Below, piece after piece: positions 18,801 to 25,423 of a stretch of 59,789 nucleotides of DNA. The stretch is from Gemmatimonadota bacterium. Its GTDB lineage: Bacteria > Gemmatimonadota > Gemmatimonadetes > Longimicrobiales > RSA9. Location of the stretch: assembly GCA_007126035.1 (NCBI GenBank), contig SLCC01000123.1, positions 1-59,789 of the forward strand, read 5' to 3'. Numbering within the stretch: the first letter of the stretch is position 1; every line of letters starts with the position of its first letter. Made by a program: the position numbers and the translations under genes. The notes under the pieces are model-generated. The model was not told where the DNA came from, did no database searches, and saw only the letters and a list, made by a program, of their open reading frames with translations.

Positions 18801-19096
18801 GCCTGTCGCCTCGCCGAGTACCGTCGTCGGTGAGGCGAGAGAGCTTCCAGGAAGTGGAGATGGCCTTCACCACCGAGCAGGCCCGGGCCGAAGCGGCGCG
18901 CTGTCTCCGCTGCGACCTGGAGTTCATCGGCGGGGGGGATGATGAGGCCACACTGGCGAGTGTCGGCGTGACCGCGGACCAGGCCCCGTCTGGCGCGGTG
19001 CCGGCGGGGGGTGCGGCCCCCGGCGGCTTCACGGTCGGGCCGGGCGACGAAGGCTCGCATGGAGACGGAGCGAAGCCTCCGGGAGGAGCGTCATGA
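15806..19096 (+). CDS. NuoF/HydB-GltD fusion: NAD(P)H oxidoreductase flavo-iron-sulfur subunit
   Basis: A 1096-residue fusion. Residues 1-100: thioredoxin-like [2Fe-2S] domain (Cys37, Cys70, Cys74). Residues 150-550: NuoF core with FMN/NADH loop GLRGRGGAGFPTGLKW (184-199), NADEGDPGAYMDR, GAFVCGEETALV, an SLBB region, and a [4Fe-4S] site at Cys477, Cys480, Cys483 and Cys523. A HydB-like CDAFVC (553-558) leads into a GltD/NfnB-like module: cysteines 566, 570, 605, 609, 613 and 617 for two clusters, FAD loop VAIVGSGPAGLTAAHFL (about 658), NAD(P)H loop VGVIGGGNSAVDAA (about 789) with YRRTRAEMPA, and FAGGDVTTGPATVIDAI near 939. CLRC (1033-1036) and a Gly-rich tail end the protein. It can probably bind two separate pyridine nucleotides. 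The stop overlaps the next start (ATGA). Confidence 0.9.
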   Translation: MELEQLTSPAAFRSLQRRIVAEHDWHVPRIVIPAGTCGQASGANDLIRVTKREMIARGLVGKVQLRVTGCHGYCELEPSVLVVPSGTFYPRVDMANMARIVDAVANDEVLEDLLYVDEATGRRIRRQADIPFFRHQTRPLMSRNERADPIRLIHYIREGGYAALATVLERGDAAWVIDEVKTSGLRGRGGAGFPTGLKWEMLASQNSGRPRFLVCNADEGDPGAYMDRSLLEGNPHSILEGMVIGAFATGAREGVIYVRAEYPLAIKHLLIAMRRARSTGLLGEDILGTGFSFDIELVKGAGAFVCGEETALVRSIDGRVGEPRQRPPYPVERGIEGMPTIINNVETWANIPHIIDQGGVAFSALGTPASSGTKIFSLVGQVRNTGLVEVPMGVSIAHIVNDIGGGPVASAPIKAVQTGGPSGGCIPASKFDLPVEFESLKQAGSIMGSGGMIVMDTNTCMVDVARYFMAFLKDESCGKCFTCRKGTQRLYELLDDIVSGRGTPAHIPLLTELAEAVRETSMCGLGRSAPNPVLSTIEYFAEEYRRHIEDKRCDAFVCQQLVGAPCATACPVGTEAWRYVAHIQRGELAEAYHVIREANPFPSVCARVCHHPCEVRCRAGLAGGDPVAIRALKRFVTDGSDPASFVPRRQPLNDRPPVAIVGSGPAGLTAAHFLSLKGHRVTIIEKEREPGGMLYSAIPPYRLPREVIRREVDALLDENITLRCNTALGRDVTIDSLLDEGFGAIFVAIGAHESLRLGLDGEDVEGVIPSIQFLKSFNLAGEPLARGRVGVIGGGNSAVDAARVALRQPDVESVTILYRRTRAEMPAFADEIDAAIEEGVTLETLVTPQSIRAQWGRLAGLEFLRNRLGDRDASGRRRPVPIQGSEEVLALDTLVVAISEGSDTDCLAVVGANRIDVDDRARTVRVDPVTLRTNRPQVFAGGDVTTGPATVIDAIAAGKRAATMIDLYLAGAELEVPGEALLPRHYVEPVALDDASAVRLSPRRVPSSVRRESFQEVEMAFTTEQARAEAARCLRCDLEFIGGGDDEATLASVGVTADQAPSGAVPAGGAAPGGFTVGPGDEGSHGDGAKPPGGAS

Positions 19097-19764
19097 TAGA
19101 CCTTCGACTGAACGGCCTGCCGGTCCAGGTGGAGGAGGGCTCGACGCTGCTTGAGGCGGCCGGGATGTACGGCATACCCATCCCCACGCTCTGCCACATG
19201 GACGGCCTGTCGCCGTACGGTGCCTGCCGGCTGTGCGTGGTGGAGGTTGGCGCCGACGGCCGGTCCGAGTTGGTCTCGGCGTGCACCTACCCCGCCCAGG
19301 ATGGGTTGCTGGTGCGGACGGCCTCGAGGCGGGTGCTGCGGGCGAGGCGTATGGTGCTCGAGTTGCTGCTGGCTTCGTGCCCCCAGTCCAAGGCCATCCA
19401 GGACCTGGCGGCTGCGCACGACGTGCGGCGCCAGCGGTTCCACCAGGAACACGAGGACTGCATCCTGTGCGGCCTGTGCGTCCGGATGTGTGCCGAGCAG
19501 ATGACCGGCCACGCCATCGGCTTCCAGGGCCGGGGCGAGCATCGGTCCATAGGCACCCCCTACGACGCCAGGTCGGCGGAGTGCAAGCTGTGCGGTGGCT
19601 GTATCTACGTGTGTCCCGCGTGCAGCCTCCGCTGCACCTATACGGACCCGGAGCGGGCGGTCTGCGGCGGGTGCGCCAACCTGGCCCCGCCCTGCCTGGA
19701 CAAGTCGCAGTTCCACGACATGATGTGCACCATGGACCCATGCGTCGCCTGCGAGATCGGGTGA
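19093..19764 (+). CDS. NuoG/HoxU-like iron-sulfur subunit with a cysteine-rich tail
   Basis: Residues 1-80 form a plant-type [2Fe-2S] ferredoxin domain (Cys34, Cys45, Cys48, Cys64). The middle lacks the His/Cys-ligated cluster of NuoG; LASCPQSKAIQDLAA stands in its place. Residues 123-133 (CILCGLCVRMC) and 164-174 (CKLCGGCIYVC) supply two [4Fe-4S] clusters. Eight further cysteines (177, 181, 191, 194, 201, 212, 217, 220) crowd the last 47 residues, enough for one or two more metal centres. It would be the wire linking the NuoF module to the GltB-like flavoprotein. The molybdopterin domain of full-length NuoG is absent. Confidence 0.88.
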   Translation: MIDLRLNGLPVQVEEGSTLLEAAGMYGIPIPTLCHMDGLSPYGACRLCVVEVGADGRSELVSACTYPAQDGLLVRTASRRVLRARRMVLELLLASCPQSKAIQDLAAAHDVRRQRFHQEHEDCILCGLCVRMCAEQMTGHAIGFQGRGEHRSIGTPYDARSAECKLCGGCIYVCPACSLRCTYTDPERAVCGGCANLAPPCLDKSQFHDMMCTMDPCVACEIG

Positions 19765-19789
19765 GGCGCGAAGAACAGGGGAGTTCCGG

Positions 19790-21421
19790 ATGTCACTGTC
19801 CAGAGTGAATGCAACGGCGGCGACGCTGACCAAGAACAGGACCGAGCACTCGGTGGTGCCCACGTCCGGCATGTGCGTCACCTGTGTGGACGGCTGCATC
19901 GGGATGTGCGAGATCGGCAAGTCCGCATTCCGGGGCCACGAGGTGATCTACCCGCAGCCTTTCGGGTCCATAACCACCGCGGGCGAGAAGGCCTACCCCG
20001 TGGACTACTCGCACCTCACCATCATGGGGACGGCGGTGGGTGCCCACGGCATCGATCCCGACAGCGACAAGGCCATCTTCCCGGCGGTGGACCTGAGTGT
20101 GCGGTTCGGCCACGACGGCGAGCTCAAGTTCCGGTATCCGTGGATCATCCCCGGTATCGGGTCCACCGACATCGCCCGTAACAACTGGGAAGGCCTGGCC
20201 ATAGGGTCCGCCATCGCCGGGACGGGGCTGACCATCGGCGAGAACGTGGTGGGCATGGACCCGGAGGCGGTGATCCGCAACGGGTCGATCCGGAAGACCG
20301 TGGACCTGGAGCGCCGGGTCCGCCTCTTCACCGAGCACCAGCGGGATGGGTACGGCGCCATCGTGCTGCAGGGCAACATCGAGGACACGCGCCTCGGGGT
20401 GCAGGAGTACGCCATCCGGGAACTGGGTGTCGAGTGCATCGAGCTGAAATGGGGGCAGGGCGCCAAGAACATCGGCGGAGAGGTGAAGATCCGGAGCCTG
20501 GAGAAGGCGCAGCTCCTGCACGAGCGGGGGTACGTGGTGCTGCCCGATCCCACCCAGGAACACGTCATCCAGGCCTTCCGGCGGGGTGCCTTCAAGGAGT
20601 TCGAGCGGCATTCCCGCGTCGGCATGGTGACGGAGGAGGACTTCGCCCGTCGGGTCGAGGAGCTGAGGGCCGCGGGCGCCCGCTACATCTTCCTCAAGAC
20701 CGGCGCGTTCCGGCCCGCGGACCTGGCCCGGGCTGTAGTCTTCGCCTCCCGCTACGAGCTGGACCTGCTCACGGTGGACGCTGCCGGCGGCGGTACGGGC
20801 ATGAGCCCGTGGCGCATGATGAACGAGTGGGGCGTCCCGCCCCTGGAACTCCATTCCCTGCTGCACCGCTATGCTTCGCGGATCCACGAGCGAGGTGGTC
20901 ACCTGCCCGCCATCGCCGTGGCCGGAGGGTTCACCTTCGAGGACCAGATCTTCAAGGGGCTGGCCCTGGGCGCCCCCTACGCCAAGCTGGTGGGCATGGC
21001 CCGGGCGCCACTGGCCGCCGCCATGGTGGGCAAGACCATCGGCCGGGCCATCGACGACGGGAACCTGCCCGTCTACGTCGAGCGCTTCGGCCGGACCCGT
21101 GAAGAGATCTTCGTCACCGCCGCGGAGCTCCGGCACGAGCTGGGCGAGGAAGAGTACCAGCGCCTGCCGGCGGGCGCCCTGGGCCTCGTCACCTACTACG
21201 AGCGGCTAGGCCAGGGGCTGCGCCAGATAATGGCCGGCTCCCGCAAGTTCGGCCTCGAGCACGTCTCCCGCCATGATGTGGCGGCCCTGACCCGGGACGC
21301 CGCCGAGATTACCGGCCTGCCGTACGTGATGGATGCCGACGCCGAGGAGGTCGAGCGGCTCCTGGAGAGCATGCCCCGGGAGGGCGTGCCCCGGGAGGGC
21401 GTGCCAGCCGGTACGGGGTAG
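19790..21421 (+). CDS. GltB-like FMN-binding oxidoreductase (glutamate synthase family, not a canonical GOGAT)
   Basis: A 543-residue TIM-barrel flavoprotein of the glutamate synthase central/FMN family. GIGSTDIARNNWEGLAIG and LLTVDAAGGGTGMSPWRMM align with the FMN and 2-oxoglutarate regions of GltB. It lacks the N-terminal glutaminase domain, and the CHxxxCPVGVATQ [3Fe-4S] motif of glutamate synthases is missing at the expected place (about 375-420). Instead four cysteines sit near the N-terminus, MCVTCVDGCIGMCEIG (29, 32, 36, 40), plausibly a [4Fe-4S] site. The end has a short tandem repeat (REGVP twice). Genomic databases often call such proteins glutamate synthase, but reaction and substrate are unknown; the upstream genes suggest it is the catalytic partner of an NAD(P)H/ferredoxin complex. 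Confidence 0.85.
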   Translation: MSLSRVNATAATLTKNRTEHSVVPTSGMCVTCVDGCIGMCEIGKSAFRGHEVIYPQPFGSITTAGEKAYPVDYSHLTIMGTAVGAHGIDPDSDKAIFPAVDLSVRFGHDGELKFRYPWIIPGIGSTDIARNNWEGLAIGSAIAGTGLTIGENVVGMDPEAVIRNGSIRKTVDLERRVRLFTEHQRDGYGAIVLQGNIEDTRLGVQEYAIRELGVECIELKWGQGAKNIGGEVKIRSLEKAQLLHERGYVVLPDPTQEHVIQAFRRGAFKEFERHSRVGMVTEEDFARRVEELRAAGARYIFLKTGAFRPADLARAVVFASRYELDLLTVDAAGGGTGMSPWRMMNEWGVPPLELHSLLHRYASRIHERGGHLPAIAVAGGFTFEDQIFKGLALGAPYAKLVGMARAPLAAAMVGKTIGRAIDDGNLPVYVERFGRTREEIFVTAAELRHELGEEEYQRLPAGALGLVTYYERLGQGLRQIMAGSRKFGLEHVSRHDVAALTRDAAEITGLPYVMDADAEEVERLLESMPREGVPREGVPAGTG

Positions 21422-21511
21422 GGCGGGGGCCGATAGCACCAGTGTAGCGTCAGAATCCGGTCGACTGGTTCGTCCCTACGTCAGCGGCGAGCCAGTGGAC
21501 CAGGCCATGCG

Positions 21512-22168
21512 ATGATCTCAAGAGCGCACTTCTGTCTCACAGTGGGAGCGATCACGGCGTTTGCCCTCTCGTGCGGCGAGCTGTCAGCCCAGGACGTGTG
21601 GGTGAGAGGTGTCCACGCCAGCTCCAGTCAGGATTCGTTCGAGCGGAGCGGCGGCTTCGGCCTTGGCGCGGCGATTCCTGCCAGCGAAAGGTTCGATGTC
21701 CAGATAGCTCTCAAGTGGACCGCGAGCGAGTCCGATCGTCACGGTCTGGCGTGTAGCAGCTACAACCCCAGACCGCTGGACTGCGAGGAGGACAGACTCA
21801 GTGAGAGGGTGCGGGTTCGCAGCTTCCGGATCTCGGCCCATGGCGCCGCCGATTTGCTGGAGTACCTGCACGCGGACCTCGGCCTCGGGGTATCGAGCAA
21901 TGAGCTGACCGGGGCCAGCCGACCGGTGTCATCGAGCCGTATCGGCAACCTCTATGTTCCGCCCACGGCACACATGGGCGTCTTCCTCCAGACCGGTGTG
22001 GCCTGGTCGCCCGTGGACGAGCTACCGCTCAAGCTGGTACTCGACGCTGCCGGCCACTGGATCTTCTTCGACGGTTGCAGGACCACGGGCTCGTGGCACG
22101 CTCCATTCTGCGGCGGAAGTCTGATCACGGAACTGTCAGTGGGGGCTTCGTACCGGGTCTTCCGATGA
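21512..22168 (+). CDS. Exported four-cysteine protein, paralogue A
   Basis: Unrecognised 218-residue protein with an N-terminal signal peptide (CLTVGAITAFALSCGELSAQ, likely cleaved after SAQ). The rest alternates polar and hydrophobic residues and ends in SVGASYRVFR, consistent with a small outer-membrane beta-barrel. Four cysteines in the mature part match those of the paralogue downstream of tRNA-Leu: C-x9-C in ACSSYNPRPLDC and C-x10-C in GCRTTGSWHAPFCGG, suggesting two disulfides. PPxxxMGVF is also shared. No ribosome site is obvious. Function unknown. Confidence 0.8.
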   Translation: MISRAHFCLTVGAITAFALSCGELSAQDVWVRGVHASSSQDSFERSGGFGLGAAIPASERFDVQIALKWTASESDRHGLACSSYNPRPLDCEEDRLSERVRVRSFRISAHGAADLLEYLHADLGLGVSSNELTGASRPVSSSRIGNLYVPPTAHMGVFLQTGVAWSPVDELPLKLVLDAAGHWIFFDGCRTTGSWHAPFCGGSLITELSVGASYRVFR

Positions 22169-22351
22169 ACGGCTCCCGGCCCGCCGACCCGGGGGCCGAC
22201 CAGGCGCCCCGCACCCGCTGACTTCTCAGACGACTTTGCAGGCGGACTGATAGTGAGGGCTCGCTCCGTCGCGATATCGAGTAGCGCGAGGAGCGTGTCC
22301 GGGCGATCTTCCAGGAGACAGGCGCCGGCCTTGCGCTCGTGGAGACTTCGC

Positions 22352-22380
22352 TTGTCCGGAAGCCCGGAATGCCCCATCAT
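22352..22380 (+). promoter_or_regulatory. Predicted promoter for tRNA-Leu
   Basis: TTGTCC (22352-22357) and CATCAT (22375-22380) are 17 bases apart, placing a start near 22387, five bases before the mature tRNA. The short predicted leader fits a tRNA gene. Confidence 0.45.
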
Positions 22381-22391
22381 CCGTCGTGTGC

Positions 22392-22474
22392 GCCGGGGTG
22401 GCGAAATGGCAGACGCGGGGGACTTAAAATCCCCTGGGCTTCGGCCCGTGTGGGTTCGACCCCCACCCCCGGCA
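22392..22474 (+). tRNA. tRNA-Leu (anticodon UAA)
   Basis: An 83-base class II tRNA. The acceptor stem is GCCGGGG (22392-22398) with CCCCGGC (22467-22473) and discriminator A. The anticodon stem GGGGA/TCCCC encloses loop CTTAAAA, anticodon TAA at 22425-22427. A long variable arm (TGGGCTTCGGCCCG region) and the T-arm with GGTTCGACC follow, both typical of leucine tRNAs. The 3' CCA is not encoded. The next coding start is 19 bases past the tRNA end. Confidence 0.97.
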
Positions 22475-22493
22475 TGAACCGCAATTGGCCGCA

Positions 22494-23144
22494 ATGTCGA
22501 CAGTGCGTAACATCGTCCGTTTTCTGGCCCTTCTGATCGTGCTGGTCCTCGCGAGCGCGGGTCCCGGCGCCGCTCAGAGCCTCCGGGTGTCGGGGCTCAG
22601 CTCTGCTTCACCTGAGCCGCTCCTCGATGGCGTCACGGGGTTCGCCGTGTTCGGAGACGTGGACGTCATGTCCTGGCTGATCGTGTTCGCCGGGATCACA
22701 CGCAGCACTGCCGACTCGGAGCGGCAGGGGACGGCCTGCGGGGTGTTCCGGCCGTATCCGGTGGATTGCACGACGGACCGGCTGGCGGAGCACGTCTCCC
22801 TGCTCAGCTACCGAGTTGGCGGCCAACTCTCCGTCGATGCTTTCGAATCCGTACGGGTTGGCGCCGGTCTCGGCGGATCGCTGAACGAGATCCGGTCCAG
22901 GAGCAGAGGGGTAACGTCCAACCTGCCGGGCACGCTCTACTCGCCTCCGAGCGGTAACATGGGCGTGTTCCTGGAAGCCCGTGCGGCCTGGAGCTTGCTC
23001 TACAACCTGGCGCTGGTGGCGAGCGCTACCCATAGCTGGATCTCCTTCCAGGGGTGCCGGGACAACGATCTGGACTACGCGCCCTTCTGCGGTGGCGAGC
23101 GGTTAGTCGAAGTCCACCTGGGGCTCGCCTACAGACTGTTCTGA
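22494..23144 (+). CDS. Exported four-cysteine protein, paralogue B
   Basis: 216-residue paralogue of the protein upstream of tRNA-Leu. The signal peptide is clear (FLALLIVLVLASAGPGAAQ). Shared features are CGVFRPYPVDC (C-x9-C), YSPPSGNMGVFLE, GCRDNDLDYAPFCGG (C-x10-C) and a C-terminal LGLAYRLF typical of outer-membrane barrels that end in phenylalanine. The ATG is chosen over an in-frame TTG nine bases earlier. With only 19 bases after the tRNA it is probably made from a tRNA-mRNA precursor or on a very short leader. Function unknown. Confidence 0.8.
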   Translation: MSTVRNIVRFLALLIVLVLASAGPGAAQSLRVSGLSSASPEPLLDGVTGFAVFGDVDVMSWLIVFAGITRSTADSERQGTACGVFRPYPVDCTTDRLAEHVSLLSYRVGGQLSVDAFESVRVGAGLGGSLNEIRSRSRGVTSNLPGTLYSPPSGNMGVFLEARAAWSLLYNLALVASATHSWISFQGCRDNDLDYAPFCGGERLVEVHLGLAYRLF

Positions 23145-23198
23145 CCCCTGGCGCGGCCCCGGGAGCGGCTGGGGCGGTGCCGCTCCCGGAGCGGGGTC
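23143..23198. terminator. Bidirectional terminator between convergent genes
   Basis: CCGGGAGCGG (23159-23168) pairs perfectly with CCGCTCCCGG (23180-23189), and flanking GACCCC (23143) and GGGGTC (23193) extend the hairpin. It lies between the ends of the plus-strand paralogue B and the minus-strand PDZ gene, so it can serve both. Confidence 0.6.
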
Positions 23199-23231
23199 CA
23201 GGTGGGCAGGGTCAGGGCCGTGCGGCAGCCA

Positions 23232-24035
23232 TCACCGCGGCCAGGCCGCGACGCCACGAACCGTCATTCGCTGCCGGTCCCTGACCACCACGAGCTCCAC
23301 TTCCTCGTCGGCGCGGTACGAAGCCAGGATCGAGCGAAGGTGGGCGGGGTCGTGGGGGTTCCGTCCGTCGATGGACAGCACCACGTCGCCAGGCACGAGG
23401 CCCAGGGGCGAGGCTTCGGCGATGTTCACCACCAGGATACCCTCCTGGACACCGAAGTAGCGGCCCAGCTCAGGGTTCATCTCGGCGAGCTCCAGGCGGT
23501 GCCGGCCCAGTTGGCCCACCAGGGCCGGAATCTCCCTGAGCGCCTCGGCTATCGCCGGGCGAAAGTCCGGGATCGGCGGGATCGTGAGCGCACGGCGCCG
23601 GTCCATGACCACGTGGACGGCGTGTTCCCGGCCGTCCCGGTGCAGCAGCACCACCAGGGTGTCTCCCGGCTCGGCCCGGCGAACCACGTCGGTGACACGA
23701 CGACCTGGGTCGGTGCCCAGATCCTGGTCATCGATTGCCAGCAGGATGTCGCCCGGCTCGATGCCTGCCTTTGCCGCTGGCCTGCCCGGCAGGGCCTGCA
23801 TGACCAGGACGCCGGTGCGCCCGTTCACCTCCTCGGCGGAGCCCAGGACCACGCCGAGCTCGGTCCGGCCCAGCGCCATAATCCGGATCATCTGCCGGCC
23901 CCACTCGTCCCCCGTGGGCCGGCCCAGTGGCTCCTGGGCCGTGGCCGCCGACGCCAGCGCAACCAGCATCATGGTGGGGAGGAACAATGCGCGCACGACC
24001 CGGCGAGACCCGATCCGTCCAGTAAACCCGCTCAT
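23232..24035 (-). CDS. Exported protein with two PDZ domains
   Basis: The only minus-strand gene in the window. A signal peptide (ALFLPTMMLVALASAATAQ) is followed by two PDZ domains. The first is near residues 55-150, with TGVLVMQALPGRPAAKAGIEPGDILLAIDDQDL; the second is near 190-260, with EGILVVNIAEASPLGLVPGDVVLSIDGRNP. No protease catalytic triad is visible, so it is not a complete DegP/HtrA enzyme; it may be a periplasmic scaffold, chaperone or protease adaptor. GGAG lies about seven bases before the ATG. 267 residues. Confidence 0.85.
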   Translation of the reverse strand: MSGFTGRIGSRRVVRALFLPTMMLVALASAATAQEPLGRPTGDEWGRQMIRIMALGRTELGVVLGSAEEVNGRTGVLVMQALPGRPAAKAGIEPGDILLAIDDQDLGTDPGRRVTDVVRRAEPGDTLVVLLHRDGREHAVHVVMDRRRALTIPPIPDFRPAIAEALREIPALVGQLGRHRLELAEMNPELGRYFGVQEGILVVNIAEASPLGLVPGDVVLSIDGRNPHDPAHLRSILASYRADEEVELVVVRDRQRMTVRGVAAWPR

Positions 24036-24124
24036 GGCTCTACTCCGTCAGAATTGCCTTCGGGCAGGTCCGCCCGCCCGCTGTCACTTCGATGCGCCAC
24101 GACGGCACACGGTTGCCTCCACGC

Positions 24125-24154
24125 TTGCACCGGTCCCCGCAGGCCGGGTAGGTT
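24125..24154 (+). promoter_or_regulatory. Predicted promoter for the small membrane protein/rnz unit
   Basis: TTGCAC (24125-24130), an 18-base spacer and TAGGTT (24149-24154) predict a start at about 24161, one base before the GTG start codon, so the transcript would be leaderless. The -10 is weak. Confidence 0.35.
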
Positions 24155-24161
24155 CTCTTCC

Positions 24162-24503
24162 GTGAACACCGTACTCGATATTCTCGCCGTTACGGGGATT
24201 GTGGCCGCCGTCTGGCACGTGGTGCTGGCGGCGTTGCGGTTCCTCGGGCACGGCGCCGCCGGCGCTTGGGCCGACCAGGTGGCCCGGACCCAGGCCAGTC
24301 GAGGCGATGTCACGGGCATGGAGGAGAGCCGCCGCCAGCGGCAGGCGACGGGGCAGCAGAAGACCCGCGCTGGCGCGGAGGCCGTCGGTTGGCTGGTCCT
24401 GCTCCTGGCCCCGCCGCTGACGCCCTGGTCCCGCTACATCTACGCCGCCTACACCCTCCTCTGGCTGGTCCCGGCGCTGCGCAGTCGGAGGCGGAGGTCG
24501 TGA
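24162..24503 (+). CDS. Small integral membrane protein, unknown function
   Basis: 113-residue protein with two hydrophobic segments, VLDILAVTGIVAAVWHVVLA at the N-terminus and GWLVLLLAPPLTPWSRYIYA near the C-terminus. A charged, glutamine-rich linker (ESRRQRQATGQQKTRAGAE) lies between them and an arginine-rich end follows. The GTG start is used because the hydrophobic segment begins there; upstream sequence in frame is proline/arginine-rich and antisense to the PDZ gene. The stop overlaps the rnz GTG. Not recognised as a named family. Confidence 0.6.
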   Translation: MNTVLDILAVTGIVAAVWHVVLAALRFLGHGAAGAWADQVARTQASRGDVTGMEESRRQRQATGQQKTRAGAEAVGWLVLLLAPPLTPWSRYIYAAYTLLWLVPALRSRRRRS

Positions 24504-25423
24504 TCCGGGTCGTCTTCCTGGGCACCGCCGCCAGCCGGCCTACAGTGGGCCGCAATGTCAGCAGCGTCGTGATCCAGCGGCTGGGTGACTTCCTCATGTT
24601 CGACTGCGGCGAGGGCACGCAGCGGCAGATGTTGCGGTTCGGTACCGGCTTCAGCGTGCACCACATCTTCTTCACCCACATGCACGCGGACCACCTTCTG
24701 GGGCTGCCCGGGTTGCTCCGGACCATGGGACTCCAGGGTCGGGAGGAGGCCATGCGCCTCTACTGCGCCCGTGGCGAGGCGGCGATCGTGGACCAGGCGG
24801 TCCACCTGGGAGTGGAGCGGGTGCCGTTCCAGATCTCGATCCACGAGCTGAAGCCAGGGGAGGTGGTGGAGCGTGATGGCTACGACGTCGTCGCGTTCCG
24901 CACCAATCATGGCCGCCACTCCCTCGGTTACGCTCTGGTCGAGCACCAGAGGCTCGGCCGCTTCGATCCGGTCCGGGCCCGGGAGCTGGGCGTACCGGAG
25001 GGACCGCTCTTCGGTAGGCTGCACCGGGGTGAGCCGGTGGAGGTTGACGGCCGCACCATTACCCCGGACCTGGTCGTGGGTGATCCCAGGCCGGGGCGGC
25101 GGGTGGTCTACACCGGTGATACACGGCCCGCCAGAACCACCGTGGAGCAGGCCGCCGGCGCCGACCTCCTGATCCATGAAGCCACCTTCGCCCACGACGA
25201 GCGGGCAAGGGCACGGGAGACCCGCCACTCCACCGCTCGGGAGGCGGCCAGAGTGGCCCGCGAGGCTGGCGCCAGGCGCCTTATCCTCACTCACCTCTCG
25301 CCCAGGTACGGACTCGAGCCGGACATCCTGGAGCGCGAGGCCCGGGCCATCTTCCCGGCCACGGAGATAGCCCGCGATGGTATGGCCATCGAGGTGCCAT
25401 ACCCCGACGACCATGACAGCTGA
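24500..25423 (+). CDS. rnz: Ribonuclease Z (tRNA 3' endonuclease)
   Basis: Metallo-beta-lactamase-fold endonuclease that trims tRNA 3' ends, relevant because tRNA-Leu in this window lacks an encoded CCA. It starts VIRVVFLGTAASRPTVGRN; the zinc motif is FFTHMHADHLLGLPG, and later ligands are in TNHGRHSLGYAL, YTGDTRP and LILTHLSPRY. 307 residues is typical of the short (bacterial) RNase Z. The GTG start overlaps the upstream stop. Confidence 0.95.
   Translation: MIRVVFLGTAASRPTVGRNVSSVVIQRLGDFLMFDCGEGTQRQMLRFGTGFSVHHIFFTHMHADHLLGLPGLLRTMGLQGREEAMRLYCARGEAAIVDQAVHLGVERVPFQISIHELKPGEVVERDGYDVVAFRTNHGRHSLGYALVEHQRLGRFDPVRARELGVPEGPLFGRLHRGEPVEVDGRTITPDLVVGDPRPGRRVVYTGDTRPARTTVEQAAGADLLIHEATFAHDERARARETRHSTAREAARVAREAGARRLILTHLSPRYGLEPDILEREARAIFPATEIARDGMAIEVPYPDDHDS

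Noticed and set aside
14900-19764. Part of respiratory complex I or a hydrogenase
   Set aside because: No membrane Nuo subunits, no NuoD/NuoB-like or hydrogenase large subunit and no H-cluster motifs nearby; the GltD fusion and GltB-like gene point elsewhere.
19790-21421. Canonical glutamate synthase large subunit
   Set aside because: No glutaminase domain and no [3Fe-4S] CHxxxCPVG motif; kept only as a family-level call.
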